From NCBI GenBank assembly GCA_020284085.1, contig JACEVL010000278.1, forward strand, positions 1 to 64,000: 64,000 bases of DNA, written 5' to 3'. The stretch's first letter is position 1. Each line of letters opens with the position of its first letter. The notes under the pieces are model-generated. The model worked only from the letters and a program-made list of their open reading frames with translations. It did not search any database and had not been told where the DNA came from. This document shows positions 1 through 10,435 of this stretch, piece by piece. The translations under genes and the position numbers were made by a program. The DNA comes from Aporrectodea caliginosa. Lineage: Eukaryota > Annelida > Clitellata > Crassiclitellata > Lumbricidae.

Positions 1-726
1 TGCCTGTATAGTGGTCAGAGTTCCCAATTTCTCCCTCAACTCAGGCTGACTCTTCCTGATTTCAGTCTGACTCTGCTTTATATAACCCCAAGACGATCTA
101 AAGCTAGACTAAGACTGCTTTGAGTAGAGCTAGGTCTATCTGAATCTCACCTACGTTACGAGATTTTTCATCCGCTAAGAGTTTAACGGACGATTGAGAC
201 ATAGTTCGTCTTGATTATATTCAAGTTAGCATTTAACATCAATTATCACACAGAGTATTATCCAAGTACGTAAAATCAAATATAAGGTTTACTCTTCGAG
301 ACTAAATACTCACACAGGAAATGTTACCACTTTATTGCATCATAGACTAAAATAACATTAAAGGTCGGCCTACTGGCTCTATTGTCACACTTTTAGCTCC
401 AGATTGATTTTCCAGAGAAGGACTTCCAATCGCCGTTCCGAAGAACAAATATTATTCCAATCCAATTTTATTCTTAGCTCATGGGCGTCGAGACCACACG
501 CAGACATTTCTCGGGATCCATCAGGGCCCCTGGTTTTTCGATTTTTGTATCAGTAAGCCCAAGTCTTATGTAATCCTCTAAAAGGCTATAAAACTATATT
601 GAATGAATAATAACAAGGTTAATAATAGTAATAGGAAAGTAAATATAAAATCAATTTCTGGTTTAAAAGTTCCATCCCCGACACTAATTATAAATAAATT
701 TACATAAACAAGAATATATGATTTAA
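1..726. other. AT-rich noncoding stretch
   Basis: I see no convincing exon, repeat or transposon end here. The only long frame overlaps the end of the adjacent transposon. Confidence 0.4.
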
Positions 727-899
727 GGGGCCGTCCGTAAATGACGTCACGCAATGTTTGTCGATTTTTAACCGCCCCTTCTCGTCACACTTCGTCACAA
801 AAGTAACACCCCTCTGAAAAATGATGTAACAAAGCTCTAACCCCCCTACCCTAAAACCACATTTCCATGTGATAATAAACATGTTTCAAATCACATTTA

Positions 900-1913
900 C
901 AGTGGTGTGCAAATGTCTGGAACCACCCGACAATTTCGCCTTTTTTCCACTATCTGACCTTATACTTTAATTTATCCATTTACCCAATAGATTTTTCTGT
1001 GTACACTGTACCACAATATAAGGGACACTATTAGAATCAACTTTTTATTCTAGTTTGGCCTTAATTTTCTTATTTTGGCCTTAATTTTCTGATTTTGTTT
1101 GTTGAGTTGTCATGTTAATCGTTTTCCCTGTAAATCTTGTAATTTACATAGCCTACTTCCCTGGCCAATGGTGTAAAATAAATTAGTATGCTTTAAAACA
1201 GGGCACGTGTTTTCCTTCATAATCATTTAGGTGGCCTTGAAAAAACCTTTTTGTGTGACAGTTATGCCTCAGTATTTGGTGGGCCACCCTTTCTTCTTGA
1301 TCACCTGTCTGCACTTTGTCGGCATTGAGTGACCCAGTTTTGATGAGGTGTTCATGGGTAACAACGCGGTTCCAGGCTGCAATGAGTGACTCATTTAACT
1401 CATGTTGGGTGTCTCTTGGATACCTCCAAAGTCACCTTGAACCACAAGTTCTAGATCGGATTCAGATCCCGAGAATGGGCAGTCGATGGACTAGATCTTT
1501 TTCTGACACTTCCAGTTGATCTCCAGTTTGAAGCAATGGCAAGGCGCATTGTCAACTTGGAACAGGAACTGGTCTAGAAGCAGCTGCTGCGCTGATGGCA
1601 CCATGCACTTTTGCAGTATTGAGGTATACTTGGCCCCGTTAGCCATTCCGTCGACGATGTGCAGACGTCCGACGCCACTGGCAGCCATGCAGTCCCAGAC
1701 CAGTATCTTCAAAGGATGCTTCACAGTGAGACTGAGGCGCTCATGCTTGAACTCCTCTCCAGGAAACCTCCTCACATAGGTGTGGGTCAGTTTGTCCCTT
1801 ATAGTGTGGTACACAGAAAAATGCATTGGGTAATTGGATAAATTAAAGTATAAGGTCGGAAAACCGAAAAAACCCGAAATTTTCAGGTGGTTCCAGACTT
1901 TTGCACACCACTG
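900..1913 (-). mobile_element. Tc1/mariner-like transposon nested in the TAA element
   Basis: Inverted repeats of about 28 bp (CAGTGGTGTGCAAATGTCTG at the left, mirrored at 1886-1913) are flanked by TA on both sides (898-899 and 1914-1915), the Tc1/mariner signature. The element is 1,014 bp, shorter than a full Tc1 element of about 1.6 kb. That fits loss of the part coding for the N-terminal DNA-binding domain. Confidence 0.85.
1269..1830 (-). pseudogene. Tc1-like transposase, internally deleted
   Basis: Read on the minus strand, fragments match the C-terminal half of Tc1 transposases. They are a FKHERLSLTVKHP-like stretch, the VWDCMAASGVGRLHIVDG block (usually VWGCM...), the FQVDNAPCH block with the second catalytic Asp, and, after a frame break near 1491, SRDLNPIQNLWF with its downstream region. 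The last motif, KKGWPTKY, resembles the GGPTKY end of the family. The paired/HTH DNA-binding domain is absent and frames are broken, so the copy is dead. The strand agrees with the TIR-defined element. Confidence 0.85.
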
Positions 1914-2474
1914 TATTGTAATTGTAATAATTGTAATAAGTGTTTGATGTAACACTGATGTTGTATTAAAGTAGAAAGTCAGGTATTAAAAAGGAGTCGT
2001 TGGAAAACTGATATTAGCATAAAATTAACTTGAATATTCATCGTCTGACCAATTACCATAGACGTTCAGAATAATTTTTAGTAGAACAATTAAGCAAAAT
2101 GGAAAGAGTAGAATTACTACAATAACATATTCATTCCACAGAATTAAAAGCTCTGGTAGAATCATTAGAATTAAAATGTTAAATATAAACAATTTATCCA
2201 ACATTTGCAGAATTTATGCTCTCCATTCTCCCATGGCAAAGCAAAATGATCCTTCATGGAACAAATAGAGAGAGCCTGAATATTTTAAAATCTGATGGTG
2301 ATCAAATATTTAAATAATTAGAAAATTATTAATACTTTTGCCCGTATATATTAAAATAATCAAAAATAATGAAAATTTAATACTCAAAATTAGTGCTGTT
2401 ATTGTTAAAATAAAATTGTTGTTAATTTCCGACCGACCTCCCCCAAGTGCGTGACGTCATTTATGGACGGCCCC

Positions 2475-2803
2475 TAAAAATATGCTAATGTAATAAATGA
2501 TTTCAGGTATAATGGTTACAAGACTAGATACTATTATACTAAATAAATGTAAATAAATACATAGTCTACATTTAGGATGAGCCTAAATGTGCTCTAGGGC
2601 TTGCGTTTTCGTAGATCCTATAGTGCATCGGGTCCAATGCTTCGAGGAGCCAATAGAAAAACGCGTTAAAAATAGCTTCCACTAGTTTATGACCTTCGCC
2701 GATACTGTTCACAAAATGGCTAGCGAGGTGCTGTGCGATTTCGAACACCGTATGAAGACTTGTAATCATACTGCGTTCACGTCAGTTTGCTGTAATAATC
2801 GAA

Positions 2804-2808
<5 letters not shown>
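2475..2808. other. Noncoding stretch between transposon and microsatellite
   Basis: No supported gene or repeat is seen. The weak open frames here have no recognisable domain. Confidence 0.3.

Positions 2809-2891
<83 letters not shown>
2809..2891. repeat. (ATT)n microsatellite
   Basis: An almost perfect run of TTA/ATT triplets. Similar tracts at 11502-11590 and 49260-49335 lie beside SINE copies, so this one may be the tail of a lost SINE, but no SINE body is seen. Confidence 0.95.
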
Positions 2892-2893
<2 letters not shown>

Positions 2894-2960
2894 TCACATT
2901 GAAAATTATACGTATGTTTCGCAATAATTGTTTGCAAACATGTAGGCCTAGTATCTGGTT

Positions 2961-3137
2961 GCGTGAGTTTACTGGCGTGAGTGTTGGTTACGGTAAGGTT
3001 AGGCGTCGCGGGTGTTGGTTAGGGTCAGGGTTAGGCGTCGAGAGTCGGTTAGGGTTAGGGATAGTGTCGTCATCAGAAAAATTTTTACCTTTCCACGCAG
3101 CATGCCAAACAATGATATAACGCCAGTAAACTGACGC
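2961..3137. mobile_element. Small inverted-repeat element containing degenerate TTAGGG-like motifs
   Basis: GCGTGAGTTTACTGGCGT at 2961-2978 is mirrored at 3120-3137 (17 of 18 bases). Between them is a G-rich run of GGTTAGGGT, GGTTAGGC and GGTTACGG variants (about 2985-3062). This looks like a MITE with an internal telomere-like minisatellite. No target duplication was recognised. Confidence 0.45.
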
Positions 3138-3158
3138 GGGTTTTGAACAAACAATTTA

Positions 3159-3780
3159 ATGACCTTATCCTCGACATACATAAGCGCCGCGGCTGTGCTA
3201 ATACACTCTTTTGTTCTCACACGTCTTGACTACTGTAATGGAGTCCTCCTGGGCCTCCCTGAGTTCCGCATTCGTCCACTTCAGCTCGTTCAGAATGCAG
3301 CAGCCAGACTTCTGGCTGACCTGCCGAAATATTCACACATATTCGACTACATGCGGCGTGAGCTACACTGGCTTCCAGTTGCTGATCGTGTTAATTTCAA
3401 GATCGCTATGCTGGTTTGGAAGGCTACGACTGGCACTGCTCCGGACTACATTGCTGAACTGTGCCTTCCAGTTGGCACTCAAACTGGTCGGCGGGCTCTC
3501 CGGTCTGCCTCGCGAAATGACTTGATTGTACCTTCGTTTCGAACCACCACACGTGCTCGTCGGGACTTCTCGATTGCGGCGCCACGGATCTGGAATACTC
3601 TTCCGCCATCTGTGCGTGCCACTAATGCTGCATGTGGTTACATGGTTTTCTCTCGACTCTTAAAGACGCACTTTTTCAGCTGTTTGATGGCCACGTGTTG
3701 AGCGCTTCTGTGAGACTCTTAAGTGGCGCTATATACATGTCTTGTTACATTACATTGCATTACATTACATTACATTACAT
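3159..3780 (+). mobile_element. CR1/L2-like LINE, 5'-truncated 3' end
   Basis: The frame at 3180-3701 encodes the conserved region after the reverse transcriptase: TRLDYCNGVLLGLP, LQLVQNAAARLLADLPKY, HIFDYMRRELHWLPVADRVN, then RNDLIVPSFRTTTRARRDFS and APRIWNTLPPSVR. This is the C-terminal signature of the CR1/L2/Jockey group. After the stop come a GC hairpin (GAGCGCTTCTG ... GTGGCGCTATATA) and a tail of TTACA repeats (3749-3780), a 3' end typical of the family. The reverse transcriptase itself is missing. Confidence 0.85.
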
Positions 3781-4529
3781 ACCGACAACAATTTGGCTTC
3801 AATAAAAAGGTTGTTCTGCAAGCCTTCAGGCTTCACTTATGTGAGTTTGTGTAACAGGTGATGCCAAGCTGGTCAGTGGAAAGTGTCCACTAACGCGGAG
3901 TTGAGGGGTTTGTCAACAGTTTCGGCTGAAGCCAAACTAAGTCACGCTATTTATAACTCGTCATTCTATTGGCTCCTCAAAGCATTATAACCGAAGTACT
4001 GTTGGATCTACGAATACGCCTCCGGCGTCTCCGAGTCTACTCGTCAAGGACCAATGGGCTATTGGCATTGAGCCAAAACCTACAGTTTCTTCAGTTTGAT
4101 CAAAGCTTTAGACATTATCGGGCCCTGCTAGGGTCTTGCCATAGAACCGGGTCCTAGGCAGCAAACCCTATCACTCCCTCATAAGCCCTGTCTATACGGG
4201 TTTTATAATTGGTCCTATATGGGCTCAGTGTGGGCATGCTGGCAGTATCCCATTCGATCCTTGCTCGAGCCTGCCTTACATACCCGTAGTAATACCGCCT
4301 TCCCCCGTCTCATCCTTAACCGATTTGAAGATATCCAGGCCTGTACTTTCGTCACGATGATTCTCTGCATTTGTTATACGCAAGCCAGTGTATCAGAAGC
4401 GGTGGCACATCATTACAGATGGACATCATTATCAGCAGCATACAGATGAATCTGGTATCCGAGATCACAGACGATCTGAGTCACATCGGACGTACGCAGG
4501 ACATAAAGTTGTGGCCCGAGGACTGAGCC
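3781..4529. other. Noncoding stretch, unassigned
   Basis: Short open frames carry no recognisable motif. No repeats or TIRs were recognised. Confidence 0.3.
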
Positions 4530-4952
4530 CAACGGAACAAGCAGGAGTGCGAGCAGTGTTACATGTCATCTCGTATCGGATCATTGCTTTGGCCTGGCGG
4601 TCCTTGCTGGCCTCGCCCCCGCCTATCTACGTGACCTCTGCTACCCCTACCTTGGGTGCTCCGGGTCGTCGCTCTCTCCGCTCTACTGAGCGGGGCGTGC
4701 TCATGGTCCCTTTTGCCCGCACAGCTACTAAACAGAATCGCGCCTTCTCAGTGTTTAGCCCTAGCTCTGGAACGGGCTCCCTTTGGCACTGCTCTTGTAT
4801 CCCAGAATCCACTCTGAATGTTTCTGTTCTTGCCTCAAAACTGTCCTTTTCAGCCGTGCTGGGGTCGGGAGCGCTCCTGAGTAGTAACCTTGAAGGGGCG
4901 CTATAAAATCTTCGTAATGAATGAATGAATGAATGAATGAATGAATGAATGA
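4530..4952 (+). mobile_element. CR1/L2-like LINE 3' fragment with (AATG)n tail
   Basis: The translation around 4560-4790 reads like a decayed LINE C-terminus: RIIALAWRSLL, PGRRSLRSTERGVLMVPFAR, TATKQNRAFSVFSPS. It then loses frame but keeps the matching nucleotide pattern. The 3' end has the same hairpin as the other copies (GAGCGCTCCTGA ... GGGGCGCTATAAAA) followed by about eight AATG units (4915-4952). Confidence 0.8.
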
Positions 4953-5039
4953 ACAACAAATGGAGCTGATGCCCAAATTGAGTTGTTCATGCCAAAGATT
5001 ACCATGATGCTCCGCCCATCCAAGAAAGAACGGATCTAC

Positions 5040-5200
5040 TCCAACGACTGGTCTGCAACTACATACATGTATCATGTACTTATATAGTCTGGTCAGCAGA
5101 ATGTCGTGGTCCACCGTACCAGACGGTGCGCTCAAGTCCAGGAGTGCGAGCAGTGTTACATGTCCGATGTCGAAGGCGTCACAGACATCAGGAATATATG
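5040..5200 (-). pseudogene. LINE reverse transcriptase fragment, opposite strand
   Basis: On the minus strand this reads DAFDIGHVTLLALLDLSAPS followed by GTVDHDILLTRLYKY, the motif A region of a CR1/L2 reverse transcriptase (usually LLDLSAAFDTVDH). Phe-Asp at the catalytic position is replaced by Pro-Ser-Gly. A 26-bp piece of this coding region (5139-5164) is repeated in direct orientation at 4542-4567, so the neighbouring LINE remnants are probably rearranged. Confidence 0.75.
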
Positions 5201-6160
5201 AATGAATAATAATTTGAGATTAATGTGCTAGCCGTCACAACGGGACGGGAAATGGACATCCCAAGTTGGAAGCTAAGTGACCAATGAATGCATGAAATAC
5301 AAGGTTTTAAGTTGCCGCTCGAAGGAGAACCGAGTCGGTCGAATGACGTTTTCTGAAACCCTATTGTAGCTTTGGCGGTTGATAGTAGAGTTCTGCTGCT
5401 GCATAGCTACTTTATCGATTAAGTTAGAGAGAAACGTTAGGTAGGAGATGGACCTTTTTAATGCTATCCGGTTCCATTTCAGGCTTCTTTATTGATGGTC
5501 GTTGGATGCCCACGTCTGACTGTCCGGCGGGCTTCCCTCAACCAATGAGAAATTGCGAGCCACACCAGGAATGGGAGCAACATCATTCTGTCACAAGGAG
5601 AGTCTGGATGGGATCAAACGTTCAGGTTTTAGACGGCGATGATAGAAGGGGTGGTCTTAACTGAATGTCTGTCACCTGTTCAAATCGATCAAAACAGCTT
5701 CCAAAACTGTGGTGGAGTCTGTATTTCGACGGTCTTTTGTGGCCTTGTGGCCTTGTGACCTACGATAACGGCCGGCGATATGCAAGTTTCCCGATTAGAT
5801 TAGTATACGGCTGATGAAGGAGGTCAACCCCTGTGAAGACATGTAGTCTTACGCGATAACTTTTGAAATTGTCGCAATCTCTTATATCAATCAAAACTTC
5901 ATTACTGCAGAGTTTTGGCTGGTAATGCCAGAAAAGTCTGCAACATGATCAGAATTTCTTTAACTGTACTATGTTGATACCCTGCTCATTGTTCCAACCG
6001 CTCCATCGGCCTGGACAGCCGGACAGTGGACATAGACTTCTAGATCGGCAGCATGGAACTGGCCGATAACTGCAACAGCTGACAACAAACACTTGAACTC
6101 AAGTCAGCAGTGTAAATTATATAAAGAAGGGGTCAAGAAGAGAGTGAAGTAATATTGTCG
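5201..6160. other. Noncoding stretch, unassigned
   Basis: No gene, TIR or repeat recognised. A 67-codon frame at 5461-5664 has no known motif. Confidence 0.3.
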
Positions 6161-6620
6161 GGTATACATCTATCGTTTTAGCGGGTTTAATTATTTATGA
6201 AATTCTCATATCGGAATAGCGGGTTTTATTATGTTGTTGCTAAATTATTTGATATTGTCACTTTAAAATGGATGCTGGATTGATGAAAAACTGTTTCCCT
6301 AAATGGAAGTGGGATTGATGAAAACATTACTGTGTTCAAAATTGAAGTTGGATTGATCGAAATAATTTTTACCGTAAATATACCGTATCTTTCCTTAAAT
6401 AAAAGTTCCATTGATGAAAAATATTTATCTCGTCAAATAGAAGTTGGATTGATAAAAGTAATCTTTTGCAACTAAATGGAAGTTGGATTGATGAAAAAAT
6501 GTCGTCATTAAATGGAAGCTGGATTAAAAACGTTTATTGCTTAGTTTCACATAATTAAACTCGCTAAAACGATACTGAATACTAATGCAATAATTAAACC
6601 CGCTAAAACGATAGATTACC
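6161..6620. mobile_element. GGT-ended MITE, copy 1 (8-bp target duplication)
   Basis: TATTGTCG occurs at 6153-6160 and 6621-6628 as an 8-bp target duplication. The element begins GGTATACATCTATCGTTTTA and ends with the near mirror image (rc GGTAATCTATCGTTTTAGCG). The interior (about 6233-6535) is a degenerate repeat of blocks such as TGGAAGTTGGATTGATGAAA spaced 40-70 bp apart. No protein is encoded. The same interior, with variants in the same order, occurs at 34744-35227 and 45679-46177, but the terminal repeats there are different sequences. Superfamily (hAT-, P- or MULE-like) is inferred from duplication length only. Confidence 0.85.
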
Positions 6621-6892
6621 TATTGTCGATAGTACTGGTTTGAGGGGGCTTGCTCTGATATTTCGTTCTCGTTAACTTAAAATTTTCACAGCGCTTCTTG
6701 AAAGCTCACGGCTAGGCATGAGCGCTGCATATTCAGGTACTGTAAGAAATACCAGCTCTGGACTTCTCGTTGGTAAAAAAACATGCATAAAATCATCGCC
6801 AAATGTTTATTATTCAGTAAAATAGTTAAATCTACTATAGTTTTAGCCGAATTGTGCTAAGAAGTAATCGATAGCTTTCTGTTTTCTTATAG

Positions 6893-8287
6893 GTACTGGT
6901 TACGTTTGTATCATCAGTGCTTATTTTGGCGTATCTCTTTCTCACTGATTACCCTCAAGAAACTATAGGAGCATTTCGGAAATTCTACATTAATAATTCA
7001 AAGAGCAAAATCGCCATGAAAATACCACAGGACTTTTCTTTGCGCCTTCCATGTTCGCCCGCAAATGTTACGGGCTACGTCATCAATGCGTCATATCCAT
7101 GCAGCTTCTGTGATGGAAGAAATGTATCGGACGGGAAATGGTACGACTTTAGTACGAAGTCATTTAGATTTTTCGCCTACACAGCATTCTACGATGATCG
7201 TCCCTCGCTCTTGTCGGATCCAATGATTCGAATTGTTGCCATTAGCAGCAAAGCAGATGGAAGAAAAGACATTGGACTGTCTTGTCTTCTCTACCATTCC
7301 TCTGGTACAGTCAGTGTACCTCTCGAAACAGAACCAAAAGGCTGTGGGCCAGAAGTGGGTTTACAGCCGTACGTTTATACTTGTCCGGTCCCTGTGGGAA
7401 TGAAACCGCTTTCTCTGAGTATTCAAGGGGTGTTGGCCGTGAGATCTTGCATGCCCGTCGAGTACCCGGCCAAACCGCAAGTGCCGCTGGACTTCGCCGT
7501 CTGTGTACCAGTAGCCTTTGGGAACATCGATCCATATCGCCTGATAGAATGGGCCGAAATGCAGAAGATTCTAGGCGTCAATCTCGTTGGAATCTACGAT
7601 CTGTTCATAGGTAAAGATGGACGCAAGGTGTTGAGGCACTTTGCAAACGAAGGCTTTTTCGACTACCGAAAGACAGATCAGATTTTTTCGGGCGGAAATC
7701 ACAATGTCCTTCAGAGTGCAACTGTCCTTAACGACTGCTATTACAGACACATGTACGAGGTGAAGTGGATTATTATAAACGATATAGACGAATTCATCAA
7801 ACCACTCAAGCATCAAGATCTGAAGGAGCTCGTCTCGTACCTGGAAAGAACAATCACATTCTCCAACTCTACCTTATCCACAAACTTCGTTATACGAAAC
7901 AGCTACTTCCTTTCGGAGCATCCACCAGATGTGAATATCTCATCACACCTGACTTTCCTAAGGTACCGCAAGAGATCACCAGTGAGCGGGATGCGGCATC
8001 GCATTAAGCCGATTATACACACAATGGCCTGCACGCACATGTTCCAGCACGTGTGTCTGGGAGCTACGAAGAAATACATGAAGAGGAATCTAATCGAGTC
8101 GATTGATCCGGAAATCGCTCTGACGCAACATTACAGATCCTGTCCTCTGTCACCATCGGAATGTCAGGCATCGATGAATGGCTCTAAACTCGACGACTCC
8201 ATGTTAGCTTTCAAGGACGTTCTCAAGCGGAATGTTCGGAAGAAAGTACAAGAGATCATGGGTCAGCTCCCAACCAACTGGACATAA
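6893..8287 (+). CDS. GT92 (DUF23) family glycosyltransferase, long 3' exon
   Basis: Predicted Golgi type II enzyme transferring a sugar, by homology to GT92; donor and acceptor cannot be read from sequence. The exon follows a splice acceptor (TTTTCTTATAG, ending 6892) and an in-frame stop lies in the intron, so the start codon is in an unseen upstream exon. It opens with a signal-anchor-like segment (VLVTFVSSVLILAYLFLT), then a Cys-bearing stem and a GT92 domain with CVPVAFGNIDPYRLIEWAEM, HFANEGFFDY, and the metal-binding DxD motif in WIIINDIDEFI (DID at exon codons 297-299). Further blocks are NSYFL and QHVCLGATKKYM. It ends at TAA 8285-8287 after 464 exon codons, a usual GT92 size. ATTAAA at 8405 is a possible polyadenylation signal. 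No frameshift is seen. Family confidence is high. Confidence 0.92.
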   Translation, partial: VLVTFVSSVLILAYLFLTDYPQETIGAFRKFYINNSKSKIAMKIPQDFSLRLPCSPANVTGYVINASYPCSFCDGRNVSDGKWYDFSTKSFRFFAYTAFYDDRPSLLSDPMIRIVAISSKADGRKDIGLSCLLYHSSGTVSVPLETEPKGCGPEVGLQPYVYTCPVPVGMKPLSLSIQGVLAVRSCMPVEYPAKPQVPLDFAVCVPVAFGNIDPYRLIEWAEMQKILGVNLVGIYDLFIGKDGRKVLRHFANEGFFDYRKTDQIFSGGNHNVLQSATVLNDCYYRHMYEVKWIIINDIDEFIKPLKHQDLKELVSYLERTITFSNSTLSTNFVIRNSYFLSEHPPDVNISSHLTFLRYRKRSPVSGMRHRIKPIIHTMACTHMFQHVCLGATKKYMKRNLIESIDPEIALTQHYRSCPLSPSECQASMNGSKLDDSMLAFKDVLKRNVRKKVQEIMGQLPTNWT

Positions 8288-8800
8288 AAATTAGAGAAAC
8301 TACTGTTGCTTAATCGATATATAGATGACCGTTGCTACGCATTTTAAATGCATCCGTGAATGAACTTCATCGTTTTTAAAGTTGTAAAAACACGAATATT
8401 GCCCATTAAAATCTAAAGGAATCAGTTTACGAACGGGTGTCAGGTTACACGTCAGAAAAACAAAACTCCTGTACGTTTGGAAACCTAATATAGATCATTT
8501 TTTACAAGCCTTGAGACTCAAAGCGACGGTATTCATTGAAAATTACAATTTTTAAGGCCTCGAAAGCATGACCAGTGCGAAAATATGTTGTCCAGCTGTT
8601 TGATTGTTGTTATACTTGGTATATACTGTATAATACCAAGGCAGTACGAGGCAATAGAAATCTGATTCTAACAATATTCCATATAAAATTGAGTTGATCT
8701 GCATAATTCATGAATATTGTGACAATTTCCGGGTCTACTTTGTCATCTTAGTCATCGTCCTCATCTTTGTCCCCGGTCTGTCCACCATTTGTCCCATCTG
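8288..8800. other. Probable 3' UTR and flanking noncoding DNA of the GT92 gene
   Basis: ATTAAA at 8405-8410 lies 118 bp after the stop codon and could direct polyadenylation. Nothing else recognised. Confidence 0.4.
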
Positions 8801-8814
8801 TCCCATGTCTGTCA

Positions 8815-8972
8815 CGTGTTTGTCCCCTTGTCTTGGCTTGTCCCCTTGTCATGTCTTGTCCCCTTTGGCTTGTCCCCTTTGGCTTGCCCTCTGTCTTGGC
8901 TCGTCCCCTTGTCCTGGCTTGTCCAGTTTGGCTTGTCCCCTTTGGCTTGTCCGCGTCGGCTTGTCACGCTGT
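8815..8972. repeat. CTTGTCCCCTTTGG-type minisatellite
   Basis: Irregular tandem units built from CTTGTCCCCTTTGG and CTTGTCCCCTTGTCTTGG, pyrimidine-rich on the plus strand. All three frames stay open through it, giving Cys/Pro/Leu-rich shadow frames that are not genes. Confidence 0.85.
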
Positions 8973-9175
8973 GACGTCATCGATCGACGAAATCTTTATT
9001 TATTCCAAAAGTTTAACGACATCCTATGGCTACTATGGCCGTTGACGTCTTTAACAAGAAAATAATTACATATCAGTTCATTCTACATTTGAAATCGTTC
9101 GTTCCTCCAAGTTTCTTCCAATTTAGTAAGTATATACAAATTCTGTAATTTGACAGTTTACAGATCCTTCTTTTT

Positions 9176-9363
9176 TAATGGCCTTTAAGGCTGTTCTCAT
9201 TGGCCATAAAGGCTTTTTGGTGGCCATCAAGCTCTTTTATAGTTGGCCATATCGGTTCTTTTAGTGGCTGTTTAAGGCTCTTTTCCAGTGGCCATTTCGG
9301 CTCTTTTCGATGGCCATTAATTTTAGTCTCTTTTCATGGCCATTTTGGCTCTTTTCAATGGCC
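9176..9363. repeat. Degenerate minisatellite, GGCTCTTTTCAATGGCCATT-like units
   Basis: About eight units of 20-27 bp, each carrying TGGCCAT and GGCTCTTTT, diverged from one another. No coding potential. Confidence 0.8.
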
Positions 9364-9370
9364 GTACGTA

Positions 9371-9716
9371 CAGTAGGGTGCATCATATGCCCCAAAATAT
9401 TTCAAAAGCATTTGTCCCTATTTCATTTCTTTTCCTATTAGTGAAAAGGCATGTTTACCAAAATTTGGCAATATTCTGACATACACTAGGTTTCCCACCC
9501 AACAACTGAAGTTTTCCAGGAGCGAACCATTACGAAGATGTCATACATGTCATACAAGTTGCACTAGGGGTGTCCAGAAATATGATACATCGCAGAAAAC
9601 ACCCATACTCAGGTTTCTCCCATTATTCCATTCATTAGTTGTCTATAAAATATTTTTTCAGAATTTTAAAATGTTATCCTGAGGTGGCTCAAAGACCCCA
9701 AAACATACCCTACTTA
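9371..9716. mobile_element. Possible small MITE with AGTAGGGT ends
   Basis: The left end reads AGTAGGGTGCATCATATGCC and the right end reversed reads AGTAGGGTATGTTTTGGGGT. The match is good over about 8 bp, then patchy (CCCCAAAA in both). The ends resemble the TTAGGGTG ends of the larger transposons at 14.8-25.9 kb. No clear target duplication. Confidence 0.35.
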
Positions 9717-9730
9717 AATACCCGGGACTA

Positions 9731-10434
9731 AAGGCTTGGGACTAGGAACTTGGGTTCATTGTGAATTTACTCTTTTTATCACAAAAAATTAACAAAGAGT
9801 CCGATTTGGACGAACTTTTTGGAACTTGTTTGACTTGTAAAAAGGTTAAAATCAAGGGAAATGGCTGTAGCTCAACCAAATGTTGTTTCATTTTGGTGAC
9901 TCGGAGTTATCGTCATTTTTTCTTGATTTTCCTTTTTGACCTCGAAATGACCTTGGATTAAGTTAGCCTTTTAGTACTATGTCCTCTGGAATATGGCCCT
10001 TATCAGTACGAGCAAACAGGTAAAAGAATCACCCAAATAGAGCAATATCTGGCTGAGTGTTGGCGATTTTCTCTGATTTTCAATTTAATTGACCTTTTTG
10101 ACCTTAAAATAACCTTGGATTGTCTTGCATTTAGTAGCCTTGTTTCTTACAGCAAGTATTCCTTATTAAGACGAGAAAAACAAGAAAAAACTAGCCGATT
10201 TCAACGATTATTAGCCGAGATCTGGCCATTTTTCTCGTTTTTGCTAGATTTCGTTTATTCTGACCTTGAAATAACATTGAAGGACCTTGATATGGGTGTC
10301 TACATTTTTCCAAGATGTAACTCTTGTCAAGTCAAACGAGTTCCAAATAGTTCGTCCAAATCGGACTCTTTGTTAATTTTTTGTGATAAAAAGAGTAAAT
10401 TCACAATGAACCCAAGTTCCTAGTCCCAAGCCTT
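9731..10434. mobile_element. Long-TIR MITE (about 100-bp inverted arms)
   Basis: AAGGCTTGGGACTAGGAACT at 9731 starts an arm that is mirrored, almost base for base, at the right end (10434 leftward). The arms pair over roughly 100 bp and then decay. The 704-bp element codes for no recognisable protein. Adjacent sequence to the right is a LINE; no target duplication was recognised. Confidence 0.85.
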
Positions 10435-10435
10435 C

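Larger units (their letters stand above)
727..2474. mobile_element. Non-autonomous DNA transposon with 26-bp TIRs and TAA target duplication (PIF/Harbinger-like)
   Basis: The left end GGGGCCGTCCGTAAATGACG (727 onward) is mirrored at 2449-2474 with one mismatch over 26 bp. TAA lies directly outside both ends (724-726 and 2475-2477), as expected of a 3-bp target duplication. PIF/Harbinger elements make TWA duplications, so that superfamily is inferred. No transposase of its own is visible. The interior is AT-rich and has been invaded by a Tc1-like element (900-1913). Confidence 0.75.

Noticed and set aside
2985..3062. True telomere or chromosome end
   Set aside because: TTAGGG units are few, degenerate and internal, with ordinary sequence on both sides.
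2689..3120. Plus-strand frame with a long poly-Leu run
   Set aside because: Created by the ATT microsatellite; no domain on either side.
4627..5135. Minus-strand frames over the AATG repeat
   Set aside because: The 4627-4959 frame is a shadow of the plus-strand LINE; only the short 5040-5200 part reads as LINE protein.
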